Both the position numbers and the translations under genes were made by a program. Shown here piece after piece: positions 42,483 through 50,625 of a DNA stretch of 64,000 nucleotides (position 1 is its first letter; every line of letters begins with the position of its first letter). Source of the stretch: Streptomyces mangrovi (GTDB taxonomy: Bacteria; Actinomycetota; Actinomycetes; Streptomycetales; Streptomycetaceae); contig NZ_FOSG01000007.1 in NCBI RefSeq assembly GCF_900114215.1, positions 62,001-126,000 on the forward strand, written 5' to 3'. Under the pieces are notes generated by a model. The model searched no databases. It had not been told where the DNA came from and worked only from the letters and a program-made list of their open reading frames with translations.

Positions 42483-42956
42483 TCAGGACTCCGGCAGGGG
42501 GTCCCCCTCCAGATAACGGGCGCCGGGGCCCTGCGAGCCCGCGGCGTCCCCCGGGTTGTACAGGCGGCACTTGCGCAGGCTGAGGCAGCCGCAGCCGATG
42601 CACCCGGTCAGCCGCTCCTTCAGCCGCTCCAGCTCGCCGATCCGCGCGTCGATCCGAAGCTGCCAGGTGCGGGCCACGGCGTTCCACTCGGTGGCGCTGG
42701 GTGCCCGGTCCACGGGCAGCCGGTCCAGCGCGGCACGGACCTCCTCCAGGGAGAGGCCGACCTGCTGGGCGGCCCTCACGAAGGCGACCCGGCGCAGGGC
42801 GGTACGCGGATAGCGCCGCTGGTTGCCCGTGGTCCGCTCGGAGTGGATCAGGCCCATCTCCTCGTAGTAGCGCAGGGCGGAGGGGGCGAGCCCGGAGCGG
42901 GCGGCCAACTCCCCGATGGCGAGGCGTCCGTCTCGGTCGGTCATGGCGGCGAGCAT
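42483..42956 (-). CDS. soxR: Redox-sensing transcriptional regulator SoxR
   Basis: 157 residues from ATG 42956 (an ATG at 42944 gives 153). MerR-type helix-turn-helix: LAIGELAARSGLAPSALRYYEEMGLI (~12-37). A dimerisation helix is followed by the [2Fe-2S] site CIGCGCLSLRKC (C-x2-C-x-C-x5-C, ~118-129). Streptomyces SoxR is activated by redox-active small molecules such as actinorhodin rather than superoxide itself, and turns on a small set of oxidoreductases. A SoxR box lies between it and the divergent transketolase genes. Confidence 0.93.
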   Translation of the reverse strand: MLAAMTDRDGRLAIGELAARSGLAPSALRYYEEMGLIHSERTTGNQRRYPRTALRRVAFVRAAQQVGLSLEEVRAALDRLPVDRAPSATEWNAVARTWQLRIDARIGELERLKERLTGCIGCGCLSLRKCRLYNPGDAAGSQGPGARYLEGDPLPES

Positions 42957-42961
42957 ACCGC

Positions 42962-42984
42962 TTGACCTCAAGCCTCCTTGAGGT
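42962..42984 (+). promoter_or_regulatory. SoxR box overlapping a TTGACC -35, facing the transketolase genes
   Basis: TTGACCTCAAG, a short spacer, and CTTGAGGT form a perfect 8-bp palindrome (42965-42972 with 42977-42984). As in known Streptomyces SoxR targets, TTGACC serves as the -35 on the strand of the controlled gene, here plus. The ATG at 42999 follows after 14 bases. Confidence 0.75.
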
Positions 42985-42998
42985 TGCAGCCTCTTGGC

Positions 42999-43727
42999 AT
43001 GACGACCGCGACACCACCGCACACCCCCGCCCCCCGATCGCCGGAGAACCTCGGATTCGAGGCTCTCCCGGCCCTGATGTCCCTGATGACCGGCGACGAG
43101 AAGCACGACGCCGCCGCCACCTCCACCCTGGACGCCCTGTGGGTCCTCTACGACCGGGTGCTGCGCGTCCGCCCCGACCGCCCCGGCGACCCCGGCCGGG
43201 ACCGCTTCCTGCTGTCCAAGGGGCACGGCCCGATGGCGTACTACGCCGTGCTCGCCGCCCGGGGCTTCTTCCCGGCCGACTGGCTGCCGGGCTTCGGCTC
43301 CTACGAGTCGCCGCTGGGGCATCATCCGGACCGAACCCTGGTCCCCGGCGTGGAGATCGGCAGCGGCTCGCTCGGGCACGGACTGCCGCTGGCCGTGGGG
43401 ACCGCCCTCGGGCTGCGCGCCCGGAGACCGGCCGGGCCGCGGGTGTGGGTGCTGGTCGGGGACGCCGAACTGGACGAGGGCAGCAACCACGAGGCCATCG
43501 ACTTCGCGGGCGCCGCCGGACTCGACGGCCTGCACACCCTGGTGATCGACAACTCCTCGGCCTCGCACCCCCCGCCCGGCGGCATCGCCTCCCGTTTCAC
43601 GGCCGCGGGCTGGTCGGCGCTGACCGTCGACGGCCGCGACCACGAGGCGCTGTACGCGGCGTACACCCGCCCGCATCCCGGACGCCCGCACGCCGTGGTC
43701 GCCCGTGTCGAACCCAAGCACGCCTGA
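42999..43727 (+). CDS. Transketolase, N-terminal (TPP-binding) subunit
   Basis: 242 residues, half of a split transketolase. FLLSKGHGPMAYYAVLAARGF, GSLGHGLPLAVGTALG, and the thiamine-diphosphate/Mg motif GDAELDEGSNHEAIDFAG (~155-172) are present. The paired subunit follows after 32 bases. Transketolases move two-carbon units between sugars and form sedoheptulose 7-phosphate in the pentose phosphate pathway; split forms often serve special pathways. Only 14 bases separate a SoxR box from the ATG, so the mRNA may be leaderless and redox-induced. Confidence 0.9.
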   Translation: MTTATPPHTPAPRSPENLGFEALPALMSLMTGDEKHDAAATSTLDALWVLYDRVLRVRPDRPGDPGRDRFLLSKGHGPMAYYAVLAARGFFPADWLPGFGSYESPLGHHPDRTLVPGVEIGSGSLGHGLPLAVGTALGLRARRPAGPRVWVLVGDAELDEGSNHEAIDFAGAAGLDGLHTLVIDNSSASHPPPGGIASRFTAAGWSALTVDGRDHEALYAAYTRPHPGRPHAVVARVEPKHA

Positions 43728-43759
43728 CCGGCGCGGAGAACACGAGGAGAACCCTGGAC

Positions 43760-44710
43760 ATGGACACCATGCGCGAACGCTTCGCCTCCGTCGTCTCCCG
43801 CCTGCTGGACGAGGACCCGCGTCTGGCGGTCGTCCTCGCCGAGATCGGCGCGGACGGCTTCCGCCGGGCCGCCGGACGCCACCCGGACCGGGTGGTCAAC
43901 GTCGGCATCCGCGAGCAGCTCCTGGTCGGGGTCGGCGGCGGTCTGGCCCTCACCGGGATGCGCCCGGTGCTGCACACCTTCGCCTCCTTCCTGGTGGAGC
44001 GTCCCTTCGAGCAGCTGAAACTGGACTTCGGGCACCAGGGGACGGGCGGGGTGCTGGTGAGCGCCGGAGGGTCCTACGACTGGCCGGCCGGCGGCTTCAC
44101 CCACATGGCGCCCGGCGACGTGGCGCTGCTGGACACCCTGGACGGCTGGACCGTCCACGTGCCCGGCCACCCGGACGAGGCCGAGACGCTGCTGCGCCGC
44201 GCCTGCGCGGGCGGCGCGGGCGGAAACGGGGGCGGGGACGGAAACGGGGAAGACCGGGTGTACGTCAGGCTGTCGGCGCAGACCAACGCCCGCCCCCGGC
44301 CGGTCACCGGCGAGGGCTTCCTCACCGTGCGGCGCGGCGGGCACGGGGCGCCGGCGGTCGTCGCGGTCGGCCCGCTGCTCGACCCCGTCCTGGAGGCCGT
44401 GCGGGGGCTGGACGCGACGGTCCTGTACGCCGCCACCGTCCGTCCCTTCGACGCGGCCGCGCTGCGGGCGGCCGTCGCCGGCCCCGGCGCCCCCGAGGTC
44501 GTCCTGGTCGAGCCGTATCTGGCCGGCACCTCCACGGCCGCCGCCGCCGAGGCCCTGGCCGACGTCCCGCACCGGATCCTCGGGCTGGGGACGGCGCGGG
44601 CCGAGCTGCGCCGCTACGGCACGGCCGCCGAGCACCTGGCGGCCCACGGTCTGGACCCCCGCTCGCTGCGGGAGCGGATCACCTCTTTCACGGCCCGCGC
44701 CGCGGTCTGA
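43760..44710 (+). CDS. Transketolase, C-terminal (pyrimidine-binding) subunit
   Basis: 316 residues. VLAEIGADGFRRAAGRHPDRVVNVGIREQLLVGVGGGLAL (~26-65) has the catalytic Glu of the TPP pyrimidine domain. FASFLVERPFEQLKLDF follows, then the C-terminal transketolase domain with PAVVAVGPLL and EPYLAGTSTAA. A short Gly-rich loop (~155-165) is an insert. Partner of the preceding gene. Ribosome binding site GAGGAG ~12 bases before ATG 43760; an ATG at 43769 is possible. Confidence 0.9.
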   Translation: MDTMRERFASVVSRLLDEDPRLAVVLAEIGADGFRRAAGRHPDRVVNVGIREQLLVGVGGGLALTGMRPVLHTFASFLVERPFEQLKLDFGHQGTGGVLVSAGGSYDWPAGGFTHMAPGDVALLDTLDGWTVHVPGHPDEAETLLRRACAGGAGGNGGGDGNGEDRVYVRLSAQTNARPRPVTGEGFLTVRRGGHGAPAVVAVGPLLDPVLEAVRGLDATVLYAATVRPFDAAALRAAVAGPGAPEVVLVEPYLAGTSTAAAAEALADVPHRILGLGTARAELRRYGTAAEHLAAHGLDPRSLRERITSFTARAAV

Positions 44711-44800
44711 CGGCGCGGCGCGGGGGGCCGGGCGCGGAGGGCGGAGGGCCGGCGGGCAGCCCGACCGCCGGGCGGGACCGCTCCGTGGGCGCGGGGGCGC

Positions 44801-45391
44801 TCACGGAACGGGCGTCGCCCGGACGCCCCGCTCACGCCGGTGGATCCGCTCCACCAGTTCGGCGGCCGTCGACTTGATGGTCTCCAGCCCCTGCCGCCCC
44901 CACGGGCGCGGTTCCTGCGCCACCACGCAGACCGTCCCCAGCACCATGCCGGTGCGGTCGATGAGCGGCGCGCCCAGGTAGGAGCGGATGCCGATCTCGT
45001 CCACGACCGGGTTCCCGGCGAAGCGGGGGTAGTCGCAGACGTCCTCCAGGACCAGCGCCTTGCGCCGCACGACGACATGCGGGCAGTAACCGTGGTCACA
45101 GGCCATCACCCGGCCGGCCCGGGGGGAGGCCTGCGCAGGCCCCGGCTCCACGGCCCGGTCGGAGCCCGGCGTGTACAGGCCGGCGAAGTACTGGCGGTGC
45201 TCGTCCATGAAGTTGACCATCGCGTAGGGGGCGCCGGTGATCCGCGCCAGCCTGCGGGCGAAGTCGTCGAACTCCGGAACGGGAGCGTCCCCGATACCCA
45301 GCTCGCGCAGCCGTGTCACCCGCGCCGGGGCCTCCCTGTCCTCAGGAGTGAGGAGCAGATGGCCGGTGGGGTCATACGACGTGGGGAACAT
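44801..45391 (-). CDS. GAF-domain protein attached to the conservon
   Basis: 196 residues. A GAF domain spans ~40-190: FARRLARITGAPYAMVNFMDEHRQYFAGL, then CDHGYCPHVVVRRKALVLEDVCDYPRFAGNP, and SYLGAPLIDRTGMVLGTVCVVAQEPRPW. The Cys/His pair in GYCPH could bind a ligand or metal. GAF genes are often the last gene of cvn operons; they may sense a small molecule for the GTPase. It overlaps the cvnD gene by 20 bases. Confidence 0.85.
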   Translation of the reverse strand: MFPTSYDPTGHLLLTPEDREAPARVTRLRELGIGDAPVPEFDDFARRLARITGAPYAMVNFMDEHRQYFAGLYTPGSDRAVEPGPAQASPRAGRVMACDHGYCPHVVVRRKALVLEDVCDYPRFAGNPVVDEIGIRSYLGAPLIDRTGMVLGTVCVVAQEPRPWGRQGLETIKSTAAELVERIHRRERGVRATPVP

Positions 45392-45962
45392 GGCCGCTCC
45401 TTGAGTCGATCAGGTGCTGGACGAGGGAGACGAGGACCTGCGTGCCGGAACTGGCCTGCCGCGCGTCGCACATCACCACCGGCACCTCGGGCTTGAGGTC
45501 GAGGGCGATCCGGATCTCGTCGGGGTGGTAGCGGTGGGCGCCGTCGAACTCGTTGACCGCGACGACGAACCCCATGCCGCGCCGCTCGAAGTAGTCCACG
45601 GCCGCGAAGCACTGGTCCAGGCGCCGGGTGTCGGCGAGCACCACGGCACCGAGCGCGCCGCTGGACAGCTCGTCCCACATGAACCAGAAGCGCTCCTGGC
45701 CGGGGGTGCCGAACAGGTAGAGCACATGCCGGGCGCCGAGGGTGATCCGCCCGAAGTCCATCGCGACGGTGGTGGTCGTCTTGTCCTCCACCCCCTCCAG
45801 ACTGTCCGTGGCGGCGCTGACCTGGGTGAGCAGCTCCTCCGTGCTCAGCGGCTCGATCTCGCTGACGGCTCCCACGAAGGTCGTCTTGCCGACCCCGAAC
45901 CCGCCCGCCACCAGGACCTTCAGGGCGGTCGGAAACGGATCAGAGTCGTTTACGAAGTCCAT
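45372..45962 (-). CDS. cvnD: Conservon GTPase CvnD
   Basis: 196 residues of the Ras-like/ARF-like conservon GTPase family. VAGGFGVGKTTFVGAV is the P-loop (~18-33). LFGTPGQERFWFMW is the switch II/G3 region. VNEFD is the G4 motif, a variant of NKxD. Conservon GTPases act with CvnA-C at the membrane, in a way compared to G-protein coupled receptors. ATG 45962 overlaps the end of cvnC by 23 bases. Confidence 0.92.
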   Translation of the reverse strand: MDFVNDSDPFPTALKVLVAGGFGVGKTTFVGAVSEIEPLSTEELLTQVSAATDSLEGVEDKTTTTVAMDFGRITLGARHVLYLFGTPGQERFWFMWDELSSGALGAVVLADTRRLDQCFAAVDYFERRGMGFVVAVNEFDGAHRYHPDEIRIALDLKPEVPVVMCDARQASSGTQVLVSLVQHLIDSRSGHVPHVV

Positions 45963-46314
45963 GCAGCACCGCCTCCAGCAGTCCTCGGTCGGTCGGGTCC
46001 GCCCCCATCTGCATGGGGGCCCGTGTGGTCACCGCGCCGCAGTCCACCAGGTCGGAGAGCAGCACCTTGGTCACCACGGCGGGCAACCGCACATGGGCGG
46101 CGATCTCTGCGACGGTCATCGGCCCGTCGCACAGACTCAGCACCTGGGCGTGGTCGGGTCCCAGATAGCTCTGCGGCTCGGTCCCGGTGGACCGCACCAT
46201 CGTCAGCAGGTTGAAGTCGGCCGTCGGGCGCGTACGCCCGTTGCTGACGGTGTACGGCCGGACCAGGCGTCCGGCCGCGTCGTCCAGCCACAAGCCCTCC
46301 TCGGGTTCCGGCAT
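45940..46314 (-). CDS. cvnC: Conservon DUF742 protein CvnC
   Basis: 124 residues. LVRPYTVSNGRTRP and DFNLLTM open the DUF742 domain, and GPMTVAEIAAHVRLPAVVTKVLLSDLVDCGAVTTR is its winged-helix-like core. Always found between the roadblock protein and the GTPase in conservons. Three bases separate it from cvnB. Confidence 0.92.
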   Translation of the reverse strand: MPEPEEGLWLDDAAGRLVRPYTVSNGRTRPTADFNLLTMVRSTGTEPQSYLGPDHAQVLSLCDGPMTVAEIAAHVRLPAVVTKVLLSDLVDCGAVTTRAPMQMGADPTDRGLLEAVLHGLRKRL

Positions 46315-46317
46315 CCG

Positions 46318-46734
46318 TCAGTGCCCCGACGGCTGCCGCGCCGGTGTGGCCAGATACGGGCGGACGCTCTTGACCAGCATCGCCATCTCGTATCCGAGGA
46401 CGGCCGCGTCCGCCTCGCTCCCGGCGAGGACGGCCAGGCACGCGCCGGAGCCCGCGGTCGAGACGAACAGCAGCGCGGTGTCGAGTTCGACGACCACCTG
46501 CCGCGCCTCTCCGCCGCTGCCGAAGCGGATGCCGGCGCTGCGGGCCAGCGAGTACAGGCCCGAGGCCAGCGCCGCCAGATGGTCGGCGGTGTCGGTGTCC
46601 AGTCCGTGGGCGGCCTTCACCAGGCCGTCGGAGGACAGCAGCAGGGCGCTGCGGGTGTGCGGGACGCGCTGGACGAGACCGGTCAGCAGCCAGGACAGGT
46701 CGGTCGTCCGGCCGATGGGGGCATCGCTCACCAT
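46318..46734 (-). CDS. cvnB: Conservon roadblock/LC7 protein CvnB
   Basis: 138 residues. LSWLLTGLVQRVPHTRSALLLSSDGLVKAAHGLD is the roadblock fold start, ending with an amphipathic helix. MglB-like proteins of this type act as GTPase-activating or scaffold partners for the CvnD GTPase. The acidic/basic balance and length are normal. Confidence 0.92.
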   Translation of the reverse strand: MVSDAPIGRTTDLSWLLTGLVQRVPHTRSALLLSSDGLVKAAHGLDTDTADHLAALASGLYSLARSAGIRFGSGGEARQVVVELDTALLFVSTAGSGACLAVLAGSEADAAVLGYEMAMLVKSVRPYLATPARQPSGH

Positions 46735-46778
46735 GATCGCGTTCTTCTCCTTGGGGGGGGTGAGAGCCGTGCGCGGGG

Positions 46779-48677
46779 CTAGCCGGGCCGGCTGGGGGTG
46801 TCGTCGTCGGTTCCCTCCGCGAGGCCGGCGCCCCGGCGGAAGGCGGCCATCAGGCCGGGAGTGTGCTCGGCCTCGGGCTCGTCCGACACCCCGGGGCTCC
46901 GCTGAGACCGACGCAGTTCGGGAACGAGGTGCTCCTGGCGGCGGCGGCGCGGGAGCTGCGGACGGTCATCACCCTGCGCGCCCTGCGCGCCCTGCGGCCC
47001 GCCGTGGCCCTCCGGGGGCGGTGGTGCCGGTGCCGCCCGGGGGGCGGGCGCGGACTGCGGGGCGTGGGCGGCGGGCTGTGCGGCGGAGGGCAGGGGCCGG
47101 GCCGCCTCCTGCCCGTGCGCCTGCTGTCCGTGGTCCTGCTGTCCGTAGGCGTGCTGCCCGTAGGCCGGGCGGGCGGGCGCCTGCCGATGCGGCGCCCCCT
47201 GCCCGGGCATCTCCTGACGGGACGTCTCCTGGCGAGGTGTCTCCTGGCGGGCGGTCCCGGGCGGCATCGGGCGGTGCCCGCCCGCTTCCGCCGCGGCGGC
47301 GGCACGCCGCCGCGGTTCCTCCCGCTCGTCGCCCAGGAGCGCGTCCGGCACGACGAGCACCGCCTGGATGCCGCCGTAGATGTTGGTCCGCAGTTGCACG
47401 GTGATGCCGTGCCGCCGGGCGAGCGAGGAGACCACGAAGAGCCCGATGCGGCCGTCCTGCAGCAGTTCGGCGACGTCGATCCCGCCGGGGTCGGCCAGCA
47501 GTCCGTTCATCCGTTGCTGCTCGGCGGCCGGCATGCCCAGTCCGCGGTCCTCGACCTCGACGGCGAGGCCGGCGGTGACGCGCTGGGCGCGCAGCAGGAC
47601 CTGGGTGTTGGGGGCGGAGAACACCGTGGCGTTCTCGACCAGTTCGGCGAGCAGGTGGATGACGTCGGCGACGGCGTGGCCGCGCAGGGTGCCCTCGATC
47701 GGCGGCACCAGCTTGACGCGGGAGTACTGCTCGACCTCGGCGATGGCCGAGCGCAGCACCTCGGTCAGGGTGACCGGGCGGCTCCACTGCCGGCGGGAGA
47801 CCGCGCCGCCGAGGACGGCGAGGTTCTCCGCGTGCCGCCGGATGCGGGTGGCCAGGTGGTCGACGTGGAAGAGGCCCTTGAGCAGGTCGGGGTCCTCGAC
47901 CTCGTTCTCCAGCTCGTCCAGCAGCTCGATCTCGCGGTGCACCAGGGACTGGAGTCTGCGGGCGAGGTTGACGAAGACCTCGACCTTCTCCTCGCTTCCG
48001 CCGGCGTTGCCGCGCACCAGCGCGACCGCCTGGACCAGTGCCAGTTCGGCGGCGCGCTGGGCCTGGCCGACGTCGTGGACGACGAGGCCGAGCGAGTCGT
48101 CCTCCGGTTCGGGCGACGGGCTGTGCACGGGCGGCCGCGGCCACTCGCCCTTCTCCAGCCGGTGGAGCATCGACTGGAGTTCGCTCCGGCCGTGGGCCAC
48201 TGCCTGCCGCAGCCGGGCGTGGCGCTCGGCGGTGGAACGCGCCTCGGAGGAGGCGGAGAGCGCCGCGCCGACCACCACGGCGCAGCCGAGCAGCAGCGCG
48301 CCGCCGAGCACACCCCAGACGGTGGCGCTGTCCGGCCCGGCGGAGATCCCGTCCCGCACACCGTCGAGGGCCCGCAGCACATAGGCGACGACCGCTGCGG
48401 CGATGACCGCGACCAGGGCCGCGGGCAGGACGGCGAGGCGGATCATGCGGTGCCGCAGGGCGGTGTCGGCGGCGGTGTCGCGGGCGGGGCCCCCGCGCTG
48501 TCCGGTGCCGTGCGGGGCGCTCGGAGTGTTCGGGGTGCTCGGGGTGTTCGGGGCGCCGCCGTACGCGGGAGGGGCCGGGGGGCCGGGAGGAGAGGAAGCG
48601 GGCGGCGGGGAAGCGACGGGCAAGGGAGCGGAACTTCCCCTTCCTTGTCGCACCGCGCGGCTCGGGGGCTCAGGCAT
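46779..48677 (-). CDS. cvnA: Conservon sensor histidine-kinase-like protein CvnA
   Basis: 632 residues. A Pro-rich N-terminus is followed by two transmembrane helices (~78-98 and ~118-142). A helical dimerisation region and a HATPase domain (~340-460) come next: LAELVENATVFSAPNTQV (N-box), VEDRGLGM (G1). There is no clear H-box phosphorylatable His in the usual place, as is common in CvnA. The C-terminal ~170 residues are low-complexity Pro/Gln/His/Gly with RQETPRQETSRQEM and YGQHAYGQQDHGQQAHGQ repeats. First gene of the operon; ATG 48677 has CGAGGA upstream. Confidence 0.9.
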   Translation of the reverse strand: MPEPPSRAVRQGRGSSAPLPVASPPPASSPPGPPAPPAYGGAPNTPSTPNTPSAPHGTGQRGGPARDTAADTALRHRMIRLAVLPAALVAVIAAAVVAYVLRALDGVRDGISAGPDSATVWGVLGGALLLGCAVVVGAALSASSEARSTAERHARLRQAVAHGRSELQSMLHRLEKGEWPRPPVHSPSPEPEDDSLGLVVHDVGQAQRAAELALVQAVALVRGNAGGSEEKVEVFVNLARRLQSLVHREIELLDELENEVEDPDLLKGLFHVDHLATRIRRHAENLAVLGGAVSRRQWSRPVTLTEVLRSAIAEVEQYSRVKLVPPIEGTLRGHAVADVIHLLAELVENATVFSAPNTQVLLRAQRVTAGLAVEVEDRGLGMPAAEQQRMNGLLADPGGIDVAELLQDGRIGLFVVSSLARRHGITVQLRTNIYGGIQAVLVVPDALLGDEREEPRRRAAAAAEAGGHRPMPPGTARQETPRQETSRQEMPGQGAPHRQAPARPAYGQHAYGQQDHGQQAHGQEAARPLPSAAQPAAHAPQSAPAPRAAPAPPPPEGHGGPQGAQGAQGDDRPQLPRRRRQEHLVPELRRSQRSPGVSDEPEAEHTPGLMAAFRRGAGLAEGTDDDTPSRPG

Positions 48678-48884
48678 CGCAGTCCTCGGAACGTTGAGGT
48701 CGTCTCAGCGGGCCGGTGCGCTCACCGGCTCTCGTGGCACCGCCGCAACGCTGATCGTCACCCGGCGGGGGCACGGGCGAGGTCGGCTCGTTCGCCCCCT
48801 TCGCCGGCCCCCAGCGGGTGAAAGCATCGTCACGCCTCGTGGGGAAGGGCGGCACGATCATAACCCTCGTTTGCCGGGTGCGAG

Positions 48885-49595
48885 TTACCGTGCCCGGACC
48901 GTCACATTGACCCGCCCTCGCAGTCCGGTTCCGGGCGGTGCGGTGCCCGGGCGGACGCGCGGGACGCCGTGGTAGGCCAGCCTGGAGGGGCCCGCGAACA
49001 CGAAGGCGTCGCCACTGCGCAGCTCGACGTCGGTCCACGGCCGGCCGCGACCGGACGGGGTCCCGAACCGGAAGACGCAGGTGTCACCGAGGCTGAACGA
49101 GACCACGGGGGCGCGGGATCGCTCGTCGCTGTCACGGTGCATCCCCATACGGGCTCTTCCCTCGTAGAAGTTGACGAGCGCGATGTCGTACGGGACCGTA
49201 CACGGCCCCTTCCCGTACGCCTCCTCCACCGCCCGCCGCGCCCACCGGCCCAGCCAGGCCGGGAAGGGCTTGACCGGCGCCCCGTCGCCGTCCACCGCGG
49301 TGCGGGCGTAGCCGTACGGGTACCAGTGCAGGCCCAGACAGACCTGGCGCACCGACATCCGGCCGCCCCGGGGCATGCGCACGGTGCGCAGCCCGGCGGG
49401 CGGACGGGACCAGGCACGGCAGGCGTCCAGGAGTTCGCGCTGCGCGGGCCCGTCCAGATGGCCGGGCAGGTGCATCGCGCCCGGCGCCACCTCGGCCGCC
49501 GGGAGCCGGAACAGTCCGTCGTCCACGCCTTCCACCCCACCTCCCGGCACCGGGCCGACACCGGTCCCGGCACCACTGTTCCACCGGATCTCCAC
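48885..49595 (-). CDS. AlkB-like 2-oxoglutarate/Fe(II) dioxygenase
   Basis: 236 residues. LVNFYEGRARMGMHRDSDE (~148-166) holds the HxD iron ligands. SLGDTCVFRFGTP and AYHGVPRVRPG (~205-215) hold the third His and the Arg that binds 2-oxoglutarate. AlkB family members oxidatively remove methyl groups from DNA or RNA bases, so this is most likely an alkylation-repair enzyme. I set the GTG at 49595, ~8 bases after GGAAGGGG. Confidence 0.88.
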   Translation of the reverse strand: MEIRWNSGAGTGVGPVPGGGVEGVDDGLFRLPAAEVAPGAMHLPGHLDGPAQRELLDACRAWSRPPAGLRTVRMPRGGRMSVRQVCLGLHWYPYGYARTAVDGDGAPVKPFPAWLGRWARRAVEEAYGKGPCTVPYDIALVNFYEGRARMGMHRDSDERSRAPVVSFSLGDTCVFRFGTPSGRGRPWTDVELRSGDAFVFAGPSRLAYHGVPRVRPGTAPPGTGLRGRVNVTVRAR

Positions 49596-49742
49596 GCCTC
49601 CGCCCCTTCCTCGGGCGGACCCGGCCCTTCCGCGCGCCCCCATGCCGTAGGGTCGCAGTGGCCGGTGCGGGACCGCGCGGCGGGCGGTGCACCGCCCGCG
49701 CCGTCCCGGCCGCCCGGAGCGAGGCCGGAACAAGGAGTGCCC

Positions 49743-50537
49743 ATGACATCCGAAACCGTGGAACCCGCGCTGACGGGGGTGCGCAACTTCCGCGAGGTCG
49801 GTGGTCTGCCGACCGCCGACGGCCGGCGGGTGCGCCAGGGTCTGCTCTACCGCAGCGGGCACCTGGCACACGCCACCGAGGAGGACGCCGCCTTCCTCTC
49901 CCGGCTCGGCCTGCACACGGTCTTCGACTTCCGCAACTCCGCCGACCAGGCGCTGGAGGGCCCGGACGTGGAACTGCCGGGCGTGCGGAACGTGAACATC
50001 CCCCTGTCGGACCCGGCCGAGGGCGCCGAGTTCTGGACGATGGTGCGCGAGGGCGACCTGGCCCTGCTGCGGTCCCTGCTCGGCGACGGACAGGCCGAGG
50101 CCCGGATGGTGGCCTCCTACCGGCTGATGGTCAAGCAGCGCACCGCCGAGCACGGCCGGCTGCTGAGGGAACTGGCCGAGGAGAGCGTGCCCGCCCTGAT
50201 GCACTGTGCGGCGGGCAAGGACCGGGCCGGGCTGTCGATCGCGGTGACGCTGCTGGCGCTGGACGTGGAGCAGGACGCGATCGAGGCGGACTACCTGGAG
50301 TCCAACGCCCCGCACCACCGCTACCGGATCCACCGCTCCCCCGACGCGGGCGGCGGGATGTCCCCCGAGGTCGGAGAGCTGATCGCGCCCCTCTTCGAGG
50401 TCCGCCCCGCCTATCTGCACGCGGCGTTCGACACCATCACCGACACCTGGGGCGGGGTGGAGTCCTACCTCTCCGAGGGGCTCGGTCTCACTCCCGGTCT
50501 GCGCGAGCGGCTGCGCGGCCGCCTGCTGGATCTCTGA
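49743..50537 (+). CDS. Tyrosine-protein phosphatase (PTP-like)
   Basis: 264 residues. NFREVGGLPTADGRRVRQGLLYRSGHL is the N-terminal family pattern. MHCAAGKDRAGLSIAVTLLAL (~156-176) is the C-x5-R catalytic loop with the nucleophilic Cys and Arg. This is the DSP-like/Y_phosphatase3 family common in actinobacteria. Substrates unknown. Divergent from the AlkB gene and convergent with the hpn operon. Confidence 0.9.
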   Translation: MTSETVEPALTGVRNFREVGGLPTADGRRVRQGLLYRSGHLAHATEEDAAFLSRLGLHTVFDFRNSADQALEGPDVELPGVRNVNIPLSDPAEGAEFWTMVREGDLALLRSLLGDGQAEARMVASYRLMVKQRTAEHGRLLRELAEESVPALMHCAAGKDRAGLSIAVTLLALDVEQDAIEADYLESNAPHHRYRIHRSPDAGGGMSPEVGELIAPLFEVRPAYLHAAFDTITDTWGGVESYLSEGLGLTPGLRERLRGRLLDL

Positions 50538-50582
50538 CCGCCGGGCCTCACGGCTGTCCCACGGCCGCCTCAGGGCTTCCCG

Positions 50583-50607
50583 GGACCGGCGGCCCCCGCC
50601 GGTCCCG
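50583..50607. terminator. Terminator between convergent genes
   Basis: 11-bp perfect stem (GGGACCGGCGG at 50583-50593 with 50597-50607) and a 3-base loop between the phosphatase and the polyprenyl synthase genes. Confidence 0.65.
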
Positions 50608-50625
50608 TCGGTCCCGCCGGCGGGA

